The notes: generated from the letters alone by a model not told the origin. DNA of 64,000 nt from Lachnospiraceae bacterium (GCA_017467805.1 JAFUKJ010000056.1:1-64000); one strand, 5' to 3'; positions 36,315-46,002 are shown, counted from the stretch's first letter. Made by a program: numbers and translations.

Positions 36315-37256
36315 TTACACTTCACTATTAAATAGTGCTGTCGAAAGATATCTATCACCTGAATCAGGAAGCAATGCAACAATTGTCTTTCCCTTATTCT
36401 CTGGACGAGCTGCTAAGATAGATGCTGCCTTTAGCGCTGCTCCTGAAGAGATACCTACAAGAATACCCTCACTTACAGCAAAGTTTCTTCCCTCTGCAAA
36501 TGCATCTTCATTCTCAATTGTGATAATTTCATCATAGATATTTGTATTTAAAGTAGCTGGAACAAAGCCTGCACCGATTCCCTGAATCTTATGTGGTCCA
36601 GGTGTTCCTGTTGATAATACAGGGCTTCCTGCTGGTTCTACTGCAACAATCTTTACATTTGGATTCTTTTCCTTAAGATATTCGCCAACACCTGAAATTG
36701 TTCCACCTGTACCAACACCTGCTACAAAGATATCTACCTTTCCATCTGTCTGATCCCAAATCTCTGGACCTGTTGTTGCCTTATGTACTGCAGGGTTGGC
36801 AGGATTTACAAACTGTCCTAGGATAACTGCACCTTCAATTTCTTCCTTTAATTCCTCAGCCTTGGCAATGGCACCCTTCATACCCTTTGCACCCTCTGTT
36901 AAGTACAGCTCTGCGCCATATGCCTTTAAAAGATTTCTTCTTTCAACACTCATGGTATCTGGTAATGTAAGGATTGCTCTATATCCCTTTGCTGCTGCTA
37001 CTGCTGCCAAACCAATACCTGTATTTCCTGATGTAGGCTCAATGATTGTTGCTCCCGGCTTTAAGATTCCCTTCTTCTCTGCATCTTCAATCATTGCCTG
37101 TGCAATTCTGTCCTTAACTGATCCTGCTGGATTTAAATACTCAAGCTTTGCAAGAATTGTAGCCTCTGTTGCTCCAACCTTCTTTGAATACTGATTAAGC
37201 TTTAAAATCGGTGTACCTCCGATTAACTCTAATGCACTTTCCTTAATTTTACTCAT
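36315..37256 (-). CDS. cysK: Cysteine synthase, copy 2
   Basis: This 313-aa enzyme carries the same active-site motifs as the cysK at 28694-29632 (GSVKDRIA lysine, [17 protein letters not shown]) and is about 95% identical to it. The start at 37256 has AAGGAGG 8 nt upstream and matches the other copy; a longer in-frame leader is not coding. It is transcribed from promoter B and followed by the YezD-like gene. The two copies are direct repeats about 7.6 kb apart, and their promoters are also near-identical, so the promoter and gene may have duplicated together. Confidence 0.95.
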   Translation of the reverse strand: MSKIKESALELIGGTPILKLNQYSKKVGATEATILAKLEYLNPAGSVKDRIAQAMIEDAEKKGILKPGATIIEPTSGNTGIGLAAVAAAKGYRAILTLPDTMSVERRNLLKAYGAELYLTEGAKGMKGAIAKAEELKEEIEGAVILGQFVNPANPAVHKATTGPEIWDQTDGKVDIFVAGVGTGGTISGVGEYLKEKNPNVKIVAVEPAGSPVLSTGTPGPHKIQGIGAGFVPATLNTNIYDEIITIENEDAFAEGRNFAVSEGILVGISSGAALKAASILAARPENKGKTIVALLPDSGDRYLSTALFNSEV

Positions 37257-37303
37257 AATGATATCCTCCTTAAAATAATATATTTCGTTGTTTTTTATTA
37301 CCG

Positions 37304-37400
37304 CTTTTCCTATCTGTTTGGTATGAATTAAGAGTATCATAACTTTTCCATTCTGTATAATACAGGTATCCTTTTAATAGTTATAGGCATTCTCTATAAC
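37304..37400 (-). promoter_or_regulatory. Sulfur-regulon promoter B (cysK copy 2)
   Basis: This is the same module as promoter A: palindrome GTTATAGG-N5-TCTATAAC (37400-37380 on the minus strand), 17-nt spacer, -10 TATTAT (37362-37357), and the leader motif TCATACCAAACAGATAGGAA (37326-37307). About 110 nt are nearly identical to copy A. One base of the palindrome differs (TCTATAAC instead of CCTATAAC). Confidence 0.75.
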
Positions 37401-37407
37401 AGCCAGA

Positions 37408-37450
37408 CATAAAAAAATGGACTATTCTATATTGCAGAATAGTCCATCTT
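37408..37450 (-). terminator. Terminator after the amino-acid binding-protein gene
   Basis: ATGGACTATTCT (37417-37428) pairs with AGAATAGTCCAT (37436-37447) around a 7-nt loop, followed on the minus strand by seven Ts. Promoter B lies immediately beyond it. Confidence 0.9.
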
Positions 37451-37472
37451 ATCACTTCATATTTAATTTTAA

Positions 37473-38351
37473 TTAGTTTAACTTTCCACCCTCTACTACA
37501 AGGTTCTCAGGGTCTACGCTTGCTCCATATACTGGTGCTAATGTCGCTTCAAAGTCTGCATGGAAGAACTGCTCATCAGCTAAGGACTCAATCTCTGTGT
37601 TAATCCAGTTAAGTAACTCTGTGTTGCCCTTCTGTACTGCAGGTGCAATAGAATCAAGATTACCGATAGATTCAATACCTACACTAAAGCCCTCGTTCTG
37701 CAATGCCCATGCTAATACCTCAGTGTTATCTGTTGAGAAAGCATCGCCTCTTCCATCAGCTAATGCATCATAAGCCTCCTGATACTCATCAAACTTTAAT
37801 AAGTTAACATTAGGATGGTTCTCTGTAAAATAAGTTTCTGCTGTTGTTCCCTTTACAACGATTAATGTTTTACCATCTAACTGTGCTACGTCTGTGATTA
37901 ATGCTGCATCTGGTGAAACAACACCTAAAGCTACCTTCATGTATGGAAGTGCGAAATCAACCTTTTGTGCTCTCTCTTCTGTCACTGTGAAGTTGGCAAG
38001 AATAATATCTACCTTTCCTGACTCCAGATACTCTACACGATTGGCTGCTTCTACGAATACAAACTCAACCTTGTCTTCACTTCCTAACAAATCCTTTGCA
38101 ATTCTCTTTGCAAAATAAACATCATAACCCTGTACCTCACCATTAGAATCCACATAACCAAATGGGTTCTTGTCACTGAATACACCGATCTTTACTGTAC
38201 CATCAGCCTGAATTTCTTCCAAAGTTCTTGCCTGTGTTGTACTTCCTGCATCTGATGCTGCTGACGCTGTCTTGTCACTTGCACCGCATCCTGTCAATGC
38301 TCCGATTAATAATGTTGCTGCTAAAACTACTCCTAAAATTTTCTTTTTCAT
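37473..38351 (-). CDS. Polar amino-acid (probably cystine) binding lipoprotein
   Basis: This 292-aa lipoprotein has lipobox ALTGC (Cys 22) and a type II binding fold of the FliY/GlnH family (TVKIGVFSDKNPFGYVD, GYDVYFAKRIAKDL, VDIILANFTVTEERAQKVDF, IVVKGTTAETYF). It supplies the ATPase and two permeases upstream. Because the operon begins at a promoter shared with cysK and the cystathionine genes, cystine or another sulfur amino acid is the most likely ligand. Sequence alone does not fix it. The ATG at 38351 has AGGAGG upstream. Confidence 0.9.
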   Translation of the reverse strand: MKKKILGVVLAATLLIGALTGCGASDKTASAASDAGSTTQARTLEEIQADGTVKIGVFSDKNPFGYVDSNGEVQGYDVYFAKRIAKDLLGSEDKVEFVFVEAANRVEYLESGKVDIILANFTVTEERAQKVDFALPYMKVALGVVSPDAALITDVAQLDGKTLIVVKGTTAETYFTENHPNVNLLKFDEYQEAYDALADGRGDAFSTDNTEVLAWALQNEGFSVGIESIGNLDSIAPAVQKGNTELLNWINTEIESLADEQFFHADFEATLAPVYGASVDPENLVVEGGKLN

Positions 38352-38406
38352 AATAAATTCCTCCTGTTTTCTCATATATGATGCAGCTATGCTGCGAATC
38401 AACTTG

Positions 38407-39162
38407 TTATATTTCTAATGCTTCAAAATGAAATGTATTTAAAAACTTCTTTGCTCTTTCTGTCTTAGGATATCTAAAGAACTCTCCCGGCTTCTCTTCC
38501 TCAACGATTGCTCCCTGATCCATGAAAATCACTCTGTCTGCAACAGCTCTTGCAAACTCCATCTCATGTGTCACGATTACCATGGTTCTTCCTTCCTTAG
38601 CCAGCTCCAGCACTACCTGTAGGACTTCACGCACCATCTCAGGGTCCAAAGATGCCGTAATCTCATCCAGCAGCAGAACCTCTGGGTTCATCAAGAGAGC
38701 TCTTACTATTGCAACTCTCTGCTTCTGTCCTCCTGATAATTGTCTTGGAAAAGCATCCTTCTTTTCCCATAAGCCAACTCTCTTTAAAAGCTGCTCTGCC
38801 TGTGCCTGCGTCTCCTGCTTATCTCTTTTTTGAACAAGCTTAGGCGCAAGCAGGATATTCTTCCAAATGGTCATATGCGGAAACAAATCATAGCTTTGGA
38901 ATACCATTCCTATCTTTTCTCTAATCTTTGAGACATTCTTATCCTTCCTATTAATAACCGTGCCATTTAGATAAATATTTCCTTCATCAATCGGTTCCAA
39001 CATATTTAAACATCGTAGAAATGTACTCTTTCCACAGCCTGATGGCCCTACAATAACTACCACTTCGCCTTTCTTTACGGAAAAGGAAACGTCTTGTAAT
39101 ACTGCCTTACCCTTTTCAAAGGATTTTGACAGGTGCTCTACCTGTAACACATATTCACTCAT
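38407..39162 (-). CDS. Polar amino-acid ABC importer ATPase
   Basis: This 251-aa GlnQ/TcyC-like ATPase has Walker [10 protein letters not shown], the Q-loop [12 protein letters not shown], the signature [15 protein letters not shown], Walker [16 protein letters not shown] and the [11 protein letters not shown]-loop typical of polar amino-acid importers. The ATG at 39162 with AAAGGAGG upstream is chosen; the longer frame overlaps the permease gene. It works with the two permeases and the lipoprotein of this operon. Confidence 0.93.
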   Translation of the reverse strand: MSEYVLQVEHLSKSFEKGKAVLQDVSFSVKKGEVVVIVGPSGCGKSTFLRCLNMLEPIDEGNIYLNGTVINRKDKNVSKIREKIGMVFQSYDLFPHMTIWKNILLAPKLVQKRDKQETQAQAEQLLKRVGLWEKKDAFPRQLSGGQKQRVAIVRALLMNPEVLLLDEITASLDPEMVREVLQVVLELAKEGRTMVIVTHEMEFARAVADRVIFMDQGAIVEEEKPGEFFRYPKTERAKKFLNTFHFEALEI

Positions 39163-39176
39163 ATCGTTTTCCTCCT

Positions 39177-39854
39177 TTATACCTGCAAACGCTTTTCCAA
39201 TACCGCTGATAGCTTTGAAATTGGAAAGCAAACCACAAAATACATCATAAAGATTGCTCCATATATCCAAAGTGCAGCTGTAGGTATTTCAAATCTGGAT
39301 GCGTCAATAATCTGTTTACCAACCTTTACAACCTCTACTACTCCAATTAGTACTACCAGAGATGTAGTCTTTATCATTCTTGTCAGCAGATTGATTGCAG
39401 CTGGAATTAAGCTTCGTATCGTCTGTGGTAGAATGATGTATACAAATGTCTGCCCCCTCTTCATTCCAAGCCCGTAAGAGCTTTCATACTGGTGCTTTGG
39501 AATGGATTCTAATGCGCCTCTTACAATATCTCCCATCTCTGCCGTACCCCAAAAGGTAAAAACAATGACTGCCGATAACTCTCCTGATATATCAATTCCC
39601 AGATGCTTTGCTGCTCCGAAATATACCAGAAAGAGAAGCACCAGCTGTGGCATAATACGAACGGTTTCAAGGTAGAGTCTACATATTGCTTTTACCAGCC
39701 AATTCTTGCTTGTCATTATCATTCCCATGATAATTCCCAAGAGAATGGATAAAGCCATTGATATTGCTGCTAATTTCAGAGAAACAAACATTCCCTGCCA
39801 TAATCGCCAGGCGTTAATCCCCTGAAACAGCACTTCTATTCCCGAATCCTGCAT
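39177..39854 (-). CDS. Polar amino-acid ABC permease, subunit 2
   Basis: This 225-aa HisM-type permease has about five helices and the coupling loop [24 protein letters not shown]. Two different permease genes in tandem imply a heterodimeric channel, as in several cystine and glutamine importers. AAAGGAG lies before its ATG. The start overlaps the 3' end of the subunit 1 gene by 41 nt. Confidence 0.92.
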   Translation of the reverse strand: MQDSGIEVLFQGINAWRLWQGMFVSLKLAAISMALSILLGIIMGMIMTSKNWLVKAICRLYLETVRIMPQLVLLFLVYFGAAKHLGIDISGELSAVIVFTFWGTAEMGDIVRGALESIPKHQYESSYGLGMKRGQTFVYIILPQTIRSLIPAAINLLTRMIKTTSLVVLIGVVEVVKVGKQIIDASRFEIPTAALWIYGAIFMMYFVVCFPISKLSAVLEKRLQV

Positions 39855-40494
39855 ATCGCACTCTCCTTTCTATCCACGAACCAATCACTGATATTGGTAA
39901 TAAAATAACCAAGTAAGCTACAACCAACATAAGTAATGCTTCATCCGTCTTATAGGAAATACCTATCAAATCCTTAGCAACATACATCAGGTCTGCCAAA
40001 GCCACTACACTGAATACCGATGTTTCCTTTATCAGGAAAATTACATTCGCGATAAATGCCGGCATCGCTGTTGCAACTGCCTGCGGAAGAATGATATGTA
40101 TGAAAGTCTGCTGTCTTGTCATTCCCAGGCTGTATGAGGATTCCCTCTGACTTTGCGCTACATTATCAATTCCTGCTCTAAACGCTTCCGCCATATAGCT
40201 TCCACCTAAGAATGTTAATCCGGTAATTGCACAAGCCTCTGAGCTTAGCAATATTCCGACCTTAGGTAATCCAAAATACAAAAAGAACAATTGAATCAAA
40301 AGCGGTGTATTCCTTGATAATTCGATATAGAACTGAACTATATTTCTCAAAACCGGTATCCTTAATTCCTTTATCATGCTACACAGTAAACCAATTATGA
40401 TGGAACCAAGAATTCCCCATGCTGCTATGCTGATTGTCAGCTTTGCCGCTTCCATATAGAGAGGAATATTCTCATATATAAATTCAAAATCCAA
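39814..40494 (-). CDS. Polar amino-acid ABC permease, subunit 1
   Basis: This 226-aa HisM-type permease is paralogous to the one downstream, with the coupling loop RESSYSLGMTRQQTFIHIILPQAV and the FYIELSRNTPLLIQLFFLYF helix typical of the family. It starts at a TTG (40494) with AGAGGAAG 8 nt upstream. It is the first gene of the operon, directly behind promoter C. Confidence 0.9.
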   Translation of the reverse strand: MDFEFIYENIPLYMEAAKLTISIAAWGILGSIIIGLLCSMIKELRIPVLRNIVQFYIELSRNTPLLIQLFFLYFGLPKVGILLSSEACAITGLTFLGGSYMAEAFRAGIDNVAQSQRESSYSLGMTRQQTFIHIILPQAVATAMPAFIANVIFLIKETSVFSVVALADLMYVAKDLIGISYKTDEALLMLVVAYLVILLPISVIGSWIERRVRYAGFGNRSAVSGD

Positions 40495-40519
40495 AGTTTC
40501 TCACTTCCTCTTATCACTA

Positions 40520-40616
40520 CTTTTCCTACCTGTTTGGTATGATATGATAATAGCATGCTTTTTGTTCCCTGTATAATACCTATAGACTCTAGGGTGTTAT
40601 AGGCATTTCCTATAGC
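40520..40616 (-). promoter_or_regulatory. Sulfur-regulon promoter C (amino-acid importer)
   Basis: Third copy of the module: palindrome GCTATAGG-N5-CCTATAAC (40616-40596 on the minus strand), 17-nt spacer, -10 TATTAT (40578-40573) and leader motif TCATACCAAACAGGTAGGAA (40542-40523). Flanking bases have diverged more than between A and B, so the conserved blocks stand out. Confidence 0.72.
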
Positions 40617-40621
40617 AGCAA

Positions 40622-40660
40622 CAAAAAAGTAGATACACTTTTATATGTACCTACCTTTTT
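40622..40660 (-). terminator. Terminator after the aminotransferase gene
   Basis: GTAGATACA (40629-40637) pairs with TGTACCTAC (40646-40654) with one mismatch, followed on the minus strand by TTTTTTG. Confidence 0.8.
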
Positions 40661-40669
40661 TTCACTACT

Positions 40670-41797
40670 TTATACTAATTTTCTAAATTCTTCTTTCATA
40701 CTACATGCCAACTTTACTCCCAGCTCTGCAAAGGTCTTATCCATTGCATCTAATGTCAGAAGCATATCCTCCACATTGGCATTCTCTCCCATATGTCCGA
40801 TACGGATTACCTTTCCTGCCAACACGTCAAAGCAGCCTGAAATCATGATATTATATTTATCACACATTGTGGCAAGAATCTGGTCGGCAGTTGTTCCCTG
40901 TGGCACTTCGATAACCGTAACCGTATTAGAATAGCCATCTCGCAGGTATAGCTTTAAGCCTGCATTCTGCACCGCCTGCCTTGTCGCCTTGGCAATCCTT
41001 GCATGGCGCTCCAGCATATCCTTATCTGCCTTTACGTTTACCAGTGCTACATGTAAGCCATTGATATCACTGATTGGCATCGTGTATGGGAACCACTTAT
41101 CTATATAATAATTGCGGAAGGTCAGAATATTTGCATAGAACGATGCAATTGGTGTCTTTCTGTCTTCCATTGCCTTCATTGCCTTATCGCTTACCCACAA
41201 CATCGTCAATCCTGGAGGTGCTGAAAGTGCCTTCTGAGAACCGCCACATAGTATATCAATCTGACTTTCATCCACATTCACATACTCACCAAACATACCT
41301 GCTACAGAATCCACAACGGACAAGATTCCATACTCTGCTAACAATGGACAAAGCTTAGAAATATCATTCAGTACACCGCTTGGTGTATCACAATGTACTA
41401 CAGTTGCATATTTAAAGTCTGAATCCTTTTCCAAAAATGCTCTTAAGTCATCAGGGTTAATCGGGCATTGATAGTCAGAGGTGAAAAGCACTGCCTCACC
41501 ACCGTACATTGTTACAAAGTCAGCAAAGCCCTTACCGAAGATTCCGTTATCCAGTACTAAAACTCTGTCTCCAGGCTCCGTAAGTGAAGCACACGCTGCC
41601 TCTAATCCCAAGATTCCCTCGCCGCCTAATATATAAGCTGTACCTGTTGAGTGGAGCATTTCCTGCAGCATATCACAGGTTTCCTTATAAAACTCACAGA
41701 AATCCACATCCAAATCAGGATTGGTCGTTTCCAAACTTCTTGCCATACGCACATTTTCTCTGACCTGCGTAGGACCTGCCGTCATAATCTTATACAT
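40670..41797 (-). CDS. Class V aminotransferase (alanine-glyoxylate type)
   Basis: This 375-aa PLP enzyme belongs to the alanine/serine-glyoxylate aminotransferase family. It has MTAGPTQVRENV at the start, HCDTPSGVLND, VVDSVAGMFGEY and the PLP lysine in CGGSQKALSAPPGL. Relatives include serine-glyoxylate, 2-aminoethylphosphonate-pyruvate and ureidoglycine aminotransferases; I cannot assign the substrate. The ATG at 41797 has AGGAGG upstream. It follows the ECF S-component gene by 16 nt, so the two form a transcript. The ECF module might import the cofactor (vitamin B6) or a precursor. Confidence 0.88.
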   Translation of the reverse strand: MYKIMTAGPTQVRENVRMARSLETTNPDLDVDFCEFYKETCDMLQEMLHSTGTAYILGGEGILGLEAACASLTEPGDRVLVLDNGIFGKGFADFVTMYGGEAVLFTSDYQCPINPDDLRAFLEKDSDFKYATVVHCDTPSGVLNDISKLCPLLAEYGILSVVDSVAGMFGEYVNVDESQIDILCGGSQKALSAPPGLTMLWVSDKAMKAMEDRKTPIASFYANILTFRNYYIDKWFPYTMPISDINGLHVALVNVKADKDMLERHARIAKATRQAVQNAGLKLYLRDGYSNTVTVIEVPQGTTADQILATMCDKYNIMISGCFDVLAGKVIRIGHMGENANVEDMLLTLDAMDKTFAELGVKLACSMKEEFRKLV

Positions 41798-41813
41798 AGC
41801 AATTTTCCTCCTA

Positions 41814-42323
41814 CTAATATTTCTTAGCAAGCTTCTTTAATCTATCTGCAATCGGAAGTACAATGATTGCGGCAACCACAACCTGTGTCACATTGCCAGG
41901 TATCGAACCTAAAGGTGCAACCCAGTTCTGGTATAGGCATACTTCTGCAAAATAGTAACCAACTACTTTAATTATCAATGCCGTAAACATAGCTACTGAA
42001 TATGTAATAACTGGTTTTGCCTTTAGCTTGTCTGCAATGAGACCTGTAACGAACCCCATCGCTCCTACTATCACAAAGGTAAAAGGCGCCCATGCTGTCC
42101 AGCCTGAAATCAAATCAAACAGCCCCATTCCGAATGCACCAGCAAGCGCACCTGTTCTCTTTCCAAAAATAATTGCCGCCAGAAAAAGTGGAACGTTTCC
42201 TAAGTGAATTAATCCTCCATTTCCAACTAATGGTAATCTGATGTTAATAAACATCGTTGCCACAAGGGTTAATGCAATAAATAAAGCATCTGTTACTAAA
42301 TTTTTGGTTGTATACTTTTTCAT
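41814..42323 (-). CDS. ECF transporter S component
   Basis: This 169-aa protein has five or six helices and the N-terminal features of the RibU/HmpT-type S components (LVTDALFIALTLVATMFINIRLP, then GNGGLIHLGNVPLFLAAIIFGKRTGALAGAFG). S components bind a vitamin and share an energising module encoded elsewhere; none is present here. The substrate cannot be read directly. Linkage to a PLP-dependent aminotransferase makes pyridoxine or a thiazole/pyrimidine precursor a reasonable guess. Confidence 0.85.
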   Translation of the reverse strand: MKKYTTKNLVTDALFIALTLVATMFINIRLPLVGNGGLIHLGNVPLFLAAIIFGKRTGALAGAFGMGLFDLISGWTAWAPFTFVIVGAMGFVTGLIADKLKAKPVITYSVAMFTALIIKVVGYYFAEVCLYQNWVAPLGSIPGNVTQVVVAAIIVLPIADRLKKLAKKY

Positions 42324-42431
42324 TTTACACTCCTCCGTACTGTCTTTCCTTCAATATGGATATCAGTATATTACTAAAGTGACCTTTTATAAATGCATAA
42401 TTTCACTTATTTTTTAAGGGTCAGTTTTGAG

Positions 42432-42470
42432 ATAAAATAACCCCGCAGATGCAATACATCTGCGGGGTAA
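42432..42470. terminator. Strong terminator after the pectate lyase gene
   Basis: ACCCCGCAGATG (42440-42451) pairs perfectly with CATCTGCGGGGT (42457-42468), a 12-bp GC-rich stem. On the minus strand it is followed by TATTTTATC. The remaining spacer up to the ECF gene has no recognisable gene. Confidence 0.88.
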
Positions 42471-42490
42471 ATCTGTTTTATTATTATCTT

Positions 42491-45400
42491 CTATGAAGCC
42501 TCTAGAACAAATCTCTGGTTATTTCCGCCAGAATAGGTCCACTGAGCAATATTTCCACCAGCTTCGCTACTCCATCCGTATACGTCAAGAGAAGAAGCAT
42601 TTCCTGAAACCTTAGTCAGGAAGGATACTGTTCCATCGCCATTATCCACAATCTTGAACAACTGCATGTCTCCTCCCCAGTACTCCCACTGGTTAATATT
42701 TGCTCCATCAGCTGCACTGCCGTTATAAACATCTAAACAGCTCTTATAGCCTGAAGCACCTGTAAGAATTGCATAGTATCCATCACCTACACCCTTTATC
42801 TGGAATTTCTGTGCGTCATATCCATTATAATACCACTGCTGTATATTGGTTCCATTGTCAGAAAGCCCATTATATACATCAAGATAAAGGCCACTAGAAA
42901 CCGACTTAATATAGTAGGTTCCGTTATAAGTAGTATCTGTACTTGAAGCTGTACTGCTTGAACTGCTTGTGTTTGCTGACGCTGTAGTCTCATTTACATA
43001 CCAGTCCTGACAAGCATGTCCATTCATCTCCCACTGCTGTACATTCGCACCGCTTGAAGTACTTGCATTCGCAATCTCTACCACACAATCCTCCATAGAG
43101 GCTCTTGTCTTAATCGTGTATGTACCATCTAAGTTCTTGCAGAACTTGAACAACATAGCACTGTCCTTTGTAGAGTATGGTCTGATTGCAATATTTCCAC
43201 CGTTGGAAGTACTCTCTGCACGCAACACATAAGTGCCATCCTGCTGTGAGCGAATATAATAATAATTTCCACTTCCAAATGATTTTAAATACCACTTCTG
43301 TGTATCATAGCCGCCATCTCCCCACTGCTGTACATTGGTTCCATCTGCCATGGAACCACCTTGAATCTCCATCAGCTGACCGCTATTTACATTTTTAAAC
43401 GTATATACCTTATCCGTGCTCATGGATACACCTAGATCATATACTTCCTCAAGTATCCAATTCTGGCAGGCATGTCCGTTTGTTTCCCACTGCTGTACAT
43501 TTGCACCACTGGTTGTATAAGCATTGACAATCTCTACACCCTTAGAATCTCCGCTGACACGTGTAAGAATCTTGTAAGAACCATCTGAGTTCTTTACAAA
43601 TTTGAACTGCTGATTGGTTCCACCATTATAGGTGTAGATATCCATATTTGCTCCATTCGTATTCTTTCTTCCTTCAACATCCAGCACATATGTCGCTGTA
43701 TCACCCAAAGCTGATACAATGTAGTAATAGCCATCACCTGCTGAGAATAGTCTCCATGTGTTATGTGATGCTGAACCACTTGCCCCCCACTGCTGCACGT
43801 TGGTATTATTCGCTGCAACGCCGCCTTCTACCTCCATATAAAGACCACTATTTGCATTCTTAATCATAACTGCTGTACCGTCTACAAAGGTTGCGTAGCT
43901 GCTTGATGTCGAGCTACTTGATGAGCTTGAAGAGCCCGATGAACTACTGCTTGATGTAAATGCTGATGAAAAGCTGTTAGATACGAATGGCGATGCATAT
44001 TTTGTAACTACCCAGCCTGACATATCACTGTCTGTAATGTACTTAAAGTAGCCAGAACTTGTCTTAGCACCTGCATAGGTTGTACAGAAGCCCTTGGTAT
44101 CAATTCCATTTGAAAGATAACCTGAAAGGAGTGAATATCCGTAATTTGAGCTTGGTGCCCAGCTTGTTGTTGAATATTTTGGAGAATAATTCAACTTTGA
44201 TGGTGTAGAAGAACTACTCTTTGCTGTATAGGAATTCGAATCCCTGTAATTGCTATCGCCCACAATTTCATAACCATAATATGACTGGAAACGGCAGTTC
44301 TCACTTACCATTGTCGAACCATCGCCACCGATAATCTGTGCGCAGCCATCAGGAATACCTGAATCTGTTCCCACAAAATAGTTATTATAAATATGTCCTG
44401 AGCCATTTCCTATCTGAGGACAACGACGAACATTCTGATCCCATGTATTGTACATAAGCGATGTACGACATCTTGTTGTCTCACTGTTCTGTGTACCATA
44501 AGCTACAGTCCAATAACGATTCTTAAACGTACAGTATGAAATCGTTACATAGTCAGGACTTCTATTAATATCCTTTGCATCGTAATAATTATCATAAGGA
44601 GTGTTAATCCAGATAAACTTACCTACCTCATCTTTATTACGATTTAAGCTGCTTGTAAAGGAACAATGATCAATCCAAATCTGGCGTGAAGACCAAACAT
44701 TGATAAGGATTCTATCCTCTACATTTACTGCCTTAAAATTGATATTACGGAAAACAATATTATCCGATGGGCTATCATTTGTTGCGCCATAAGCATCATT
44801 GGTTCTCAACTGACAATCCTGAATTGTACCACCGCTGTAAGCACCTATGATTGTCTTATAATCACGGATACGAGTATTGGAATAACTCTTCATATCAATC
44901 GTTCCGCTCACAACGATTGTAAGTGGTGATGTAGAATCAAGATAACCAGCTAATGTACTTGCGTCTGATGCATATACTGTCTTACCCAATACTCCACCAA
45001 TATTGGCTGCCTTCTCACCTGATGAAGTTACACAGTTTGCAGAAAATCCCTGCTGTCCATACAGATTCAGCTTCCAAAGCTGTGCACCATCACCTGTATA
45101 AGAAGCAACGCCTACCGCATTCGAACCCTGATAATAGGTTAATGCTGTACCTGTATATACATTTGTAAGCTTATAATACAAATAATATCCATCATAATCC
45201 TTCTTTACCCCTGTAATCTGCCAGCGTTGTGGTGAATTACCTGAGTACGATGCCGCCGATACAGTACCATCTGAAGCTGCTGTCAAATATTTGCCATCAT
45301 TCATGCTGACAATATTATAGACGCCATCTGAAACGTATACGATTTCCCAGTTTTCTGCTGTCGTTCCTGCCGCTGTCAGCCCGATAATTGATGAACCTGA

Positions 45401-45574
45401 CTCCGCAAGATTCTTATCCGTAGTATATGCAGTGAAATTAACTGCCTGCTTCGGATAACTTACTGCCGCCTCAACCGTTGCCATATTACCAGACATAGGT
45501 TGTACAGAGCTAAATATGGTTGTTACTGCAACTACGGCTGCCAACAACAAATTTTTTAGTTTGTGTTTCCTCAT
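42491..45574 (-). CDS. Secreted family-1 pectate lyase with ricin-type modules
   Basis: This 1027-aa exoenzyme cleaves polygalacturonate by beta-elimination. A signal peptide (about 1-37) precedes a ricin-B-type trefoil (about 40-170, QRWQ and QLWK motifs), a PL1 parallel beta-helix (about 180-490) and a serine-rich linker (about 535-555). Three more ricin-type modules follow (about 560-695, 710-850 and 880-1027, each with repeated NVQQW or NINQW motifs). The PL1 core shows NIVFRNINF, IWIDHCSF and RRCPQIGNGSGHIYNNYF. The modules probably bind cell-wall polysaccharide. AGGAGG precedes the ATG. No anchor motif is seen at the C-terminus, so it is likely released. Confidence 0.95.
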   Translation of the reverse strand: MRKHKLKNLLLAAVVAVTTIFSSVQPMSGNMATVEAAVSYPKQAVNFTAYTTDKNLAESGSSIIGLTAAGTTAENWEIVYVSDGVYNIVSMNDGKYLTAASDGTVSAASYSGNSPQRWQITGVKKDYDGYYLYYKLTNVYTGTALTYYQGSNAVGVASYTGDGAQLWKLNLYGQQGFSANCVTSSGEKAANIGGVLGKTVYASDASTLAGYLDSTSPLTIVVSGTIDMKSYSNTRIRDYKTIIGAYSGGTIQDCQLRTNDAYGATNDSPSDNIVFRNINFKAVNVEDRILINVWSSRQIWIDHCSFTSSLNRNKDEVGKFIWINTPYDNYYDAKDINRSPDYVTISYCTFKNRYWTVAYGTQNSETTRCRTSLMYNTWDQNVRRCPQIGNGSGHIYNNYFVGTDSGIPDGCAQIIGGDGSTMVSENCRFQSYYGYEIVGDSNYRDSNSYTAKSSSSTPSKLNYSPKYSTTSWAPSSNYGYSLLSGYLSNGIDTKGFCTTYAGAKTSSGYFKYITDSDMSGWVVTKYASPFVSNSFSSAFTSSSSSSGSSSSSSSSTSSSYATFVDGTAVMIKNANSGLYMEVEGGVAANNTNVQQWGASGSASHNTWRLFSAGDGYYYIVSALGDTATYVLDVEGRKNTNGANMDIYTYNGGTNQQFKFVKNSDGSYKILTRVSGDSKGVEIVNAYTTSGANVQQWETNGHACQNWILEEVYDLGVSMSTDKVYTFKNVNSGQLMEIQGGSMADGTNVQQWGDGGYDTQKWYLKSFGSGNYYYIRSQQDGTYVLRAESTSNGGNIAIRPYSTKDSAMLFKFCKNLDGTYTIKTRASMEDCVVEIANASTSSGANVQQWEMNGHACQDWYVNETTASANTSSSSSTASSTDTTYNGTYYIKSVSSGLYLDVYNGLSDNGTNIQQWYYNGYDAQKFQIKGVGDGYYAILTGASGYKSCLDVYNGSAADGANINQWEYWGGDMQLFKIVDNGDGTVSFLTKVSGNASSLDVYGWSSEAGGNIAQWTYSGGNNQRFVLEAS

Positions 45575-45667
45575 AAGTCTTATTACCTCCTATTTTTCAC
45601 CTTCCCTCCCTTTTACACCTTTTTCATCATTATCTCGTCAATTATTTAACATACACTGACATAATTT

Positions 45668-45679
45668 TTTGCGCGCAAA
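45668..45679. promoter_or_regulatory. 12-bp palindrome upstream of the pectate lyase gene
   Basis: TTTGCGCGCAAA is a perfect palindrome 94 nt before the lyase ATG. It is the most GC-rich spot of an otherwise very AT-rich 427-nt spacer (45575-46002), so it is a candidate operator. The rest of the spacer holds no gene I can support, only the glmS terminator at its far end and a hydrophobic frame that I rejected. Confidence 0.45.
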
Positions 45680-45949
45680 TTAGTGTGACTATTAAATAAA
45701 TATCCCCTTGAATATTAACATAAATGATTTACATAGGAGAATTCAATATCTTTTTGAGTGTTCTAGCTCTTTTCGTGAAATGTATCCTATTTGTATTTAT
45801 AATTTTTGTGCAATTTGTTAATTTTCTAACAATCGTGCCATTTTCTTTGTTTTTTGTGTCATATATTGCTTGGTTTCTCAAAAACCTTTTATTTTCAGCT
45901 ATTATAACACTCGCTTTTCATCACAGTTTCCACACATGTCCCACTAGCA

Positions 45950-45992
45950 AATAAAGGACATTATTCTAGCATTCCTTAGAATAATGTCCTCT
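45950..45992 (-). terminator. Terminator after glmS
   Basis: GGACATTATTCTA (45956-45968) pairs perfectly with TAGAATAATGTCC (45977-45989), followed on the minus strand by TTTATTTG. Confidence 0.9.
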
Positions 45993-46002
45993 AGCTTTTT
46001 CA

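Noticed and set aside
45724-45954. A 76-codon plus-strand frame, very hydrophobic, in the spacer upstream of the pectate lyase gene
   Set aside because: There is no ribosome site before its ATG, its composition follows the AT-rich spacer, and its start lies within the likely promoter zone of the divergent lyase gene.
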